Below, piece after piece: positions 36,939-36,958 of a DNA stretch of 36,958 nucleotides. Every line of letters begins with the position of its first letter. The first letter of the stretch is position 1. Origin of the DNA: Candidatus Nanopelagicales bacterium (GTDB lineage Bacteria > Actinomycetota > Actinomycetes > S36-B12 > CAIYMF01); NCBI GenBank assembly GCA_025456065.1, contig JALOLH010000013.1:1-36958 (forward strand). The letters are read 5' to 3'. The notes under the pieces are model-generated. The model saw only the letters and a list, made by a program, of their open reading frames with translations. It had not been told where the DNA came from and ran no database searches. The position numbers were made by a program, and so were the translations under genes.

Positions 36939-36958
36939 CCGGGCGCAGGCCGGCGGGG

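Overview
The window is about 37 kb of very GC-rich bacterial DNA, gene-dense on both strands. The family content points to a high-GC actinobacterium (Actinomycetota): a homodimeric AceE next to a DUF3052 gene, a DUF3145 gene, an AhpE-type peroxiredoxin, a mycothiol-dependent DinB-like protein, and an RNase H/CobC fusion. The genus cannot be named from sequence alone. Start codons and -10 elements suggest that many transcripts are leaderless. A tRNA and RNase P RNA with recognisable 5' ends calibrate that reading.

Layout. 1-850: the end of an unknown gene and a ChaB/Rho-N protein. 875-4357: a kelch-like lipoprotein, an alpha/beta hydrolase and a squalene-cyclase-like repeat protein. 4386-7441: a NarL-type histidine kinase/response regulator pair facing a four-helix membrane protein across a repeat-rich control region. 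7500-9620: a secreted DUF1906/SH3 protein and a MazEF-type toxin-antitoxin pair. 9731-12779: RNase P RNA (minus strand), a YqeY-like protein, a GNAT acetyltransferase and an RNB ribonuclease. 13283-16559: a nif3 / zinc-ribbon / RNase H-CobC operon. 16796-19192: a large membrane protein with a kinase-like domain.

19231-25092 is a tightly coupled minus-strand operon: acetyl-CoA synthetase, E1alpha, E1beta, E2 and acyl carrier protein, each junction overlapping by 4 bp. Just upstream, after a hairpin-rich 370-bp gap, lies a second ACP-like gene. It is clearly paralogous to the first, but the phosphopantetheine serine at residue 40 is alanine. A tRNA-Val gene with a good promoter lies immediately upstream of it.

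25896-28453: ahpE and a mycothiol-type DinB gene diverging from a perfect palindrome, followed by repeat-filled noncoding DNA and DUF3052. 28607-32366: aceE (a second, unrelated pyruvate dehydrogenase E1) and a double-GNAT protein. 32415-33541: a ScyD/ScyE-like secreted protein broken by a frameshifting deletion. 33780-36938: DUF3145 and a dimethylglycine/sarcosine dehydrogenase-like flavoenzyme.

The most interesting system is the acetate/pyruvate-to-acetyl module with its own carrier protein and a serine-less ACP paralogue, in the same neighbourhood as the housekeeping AceE.
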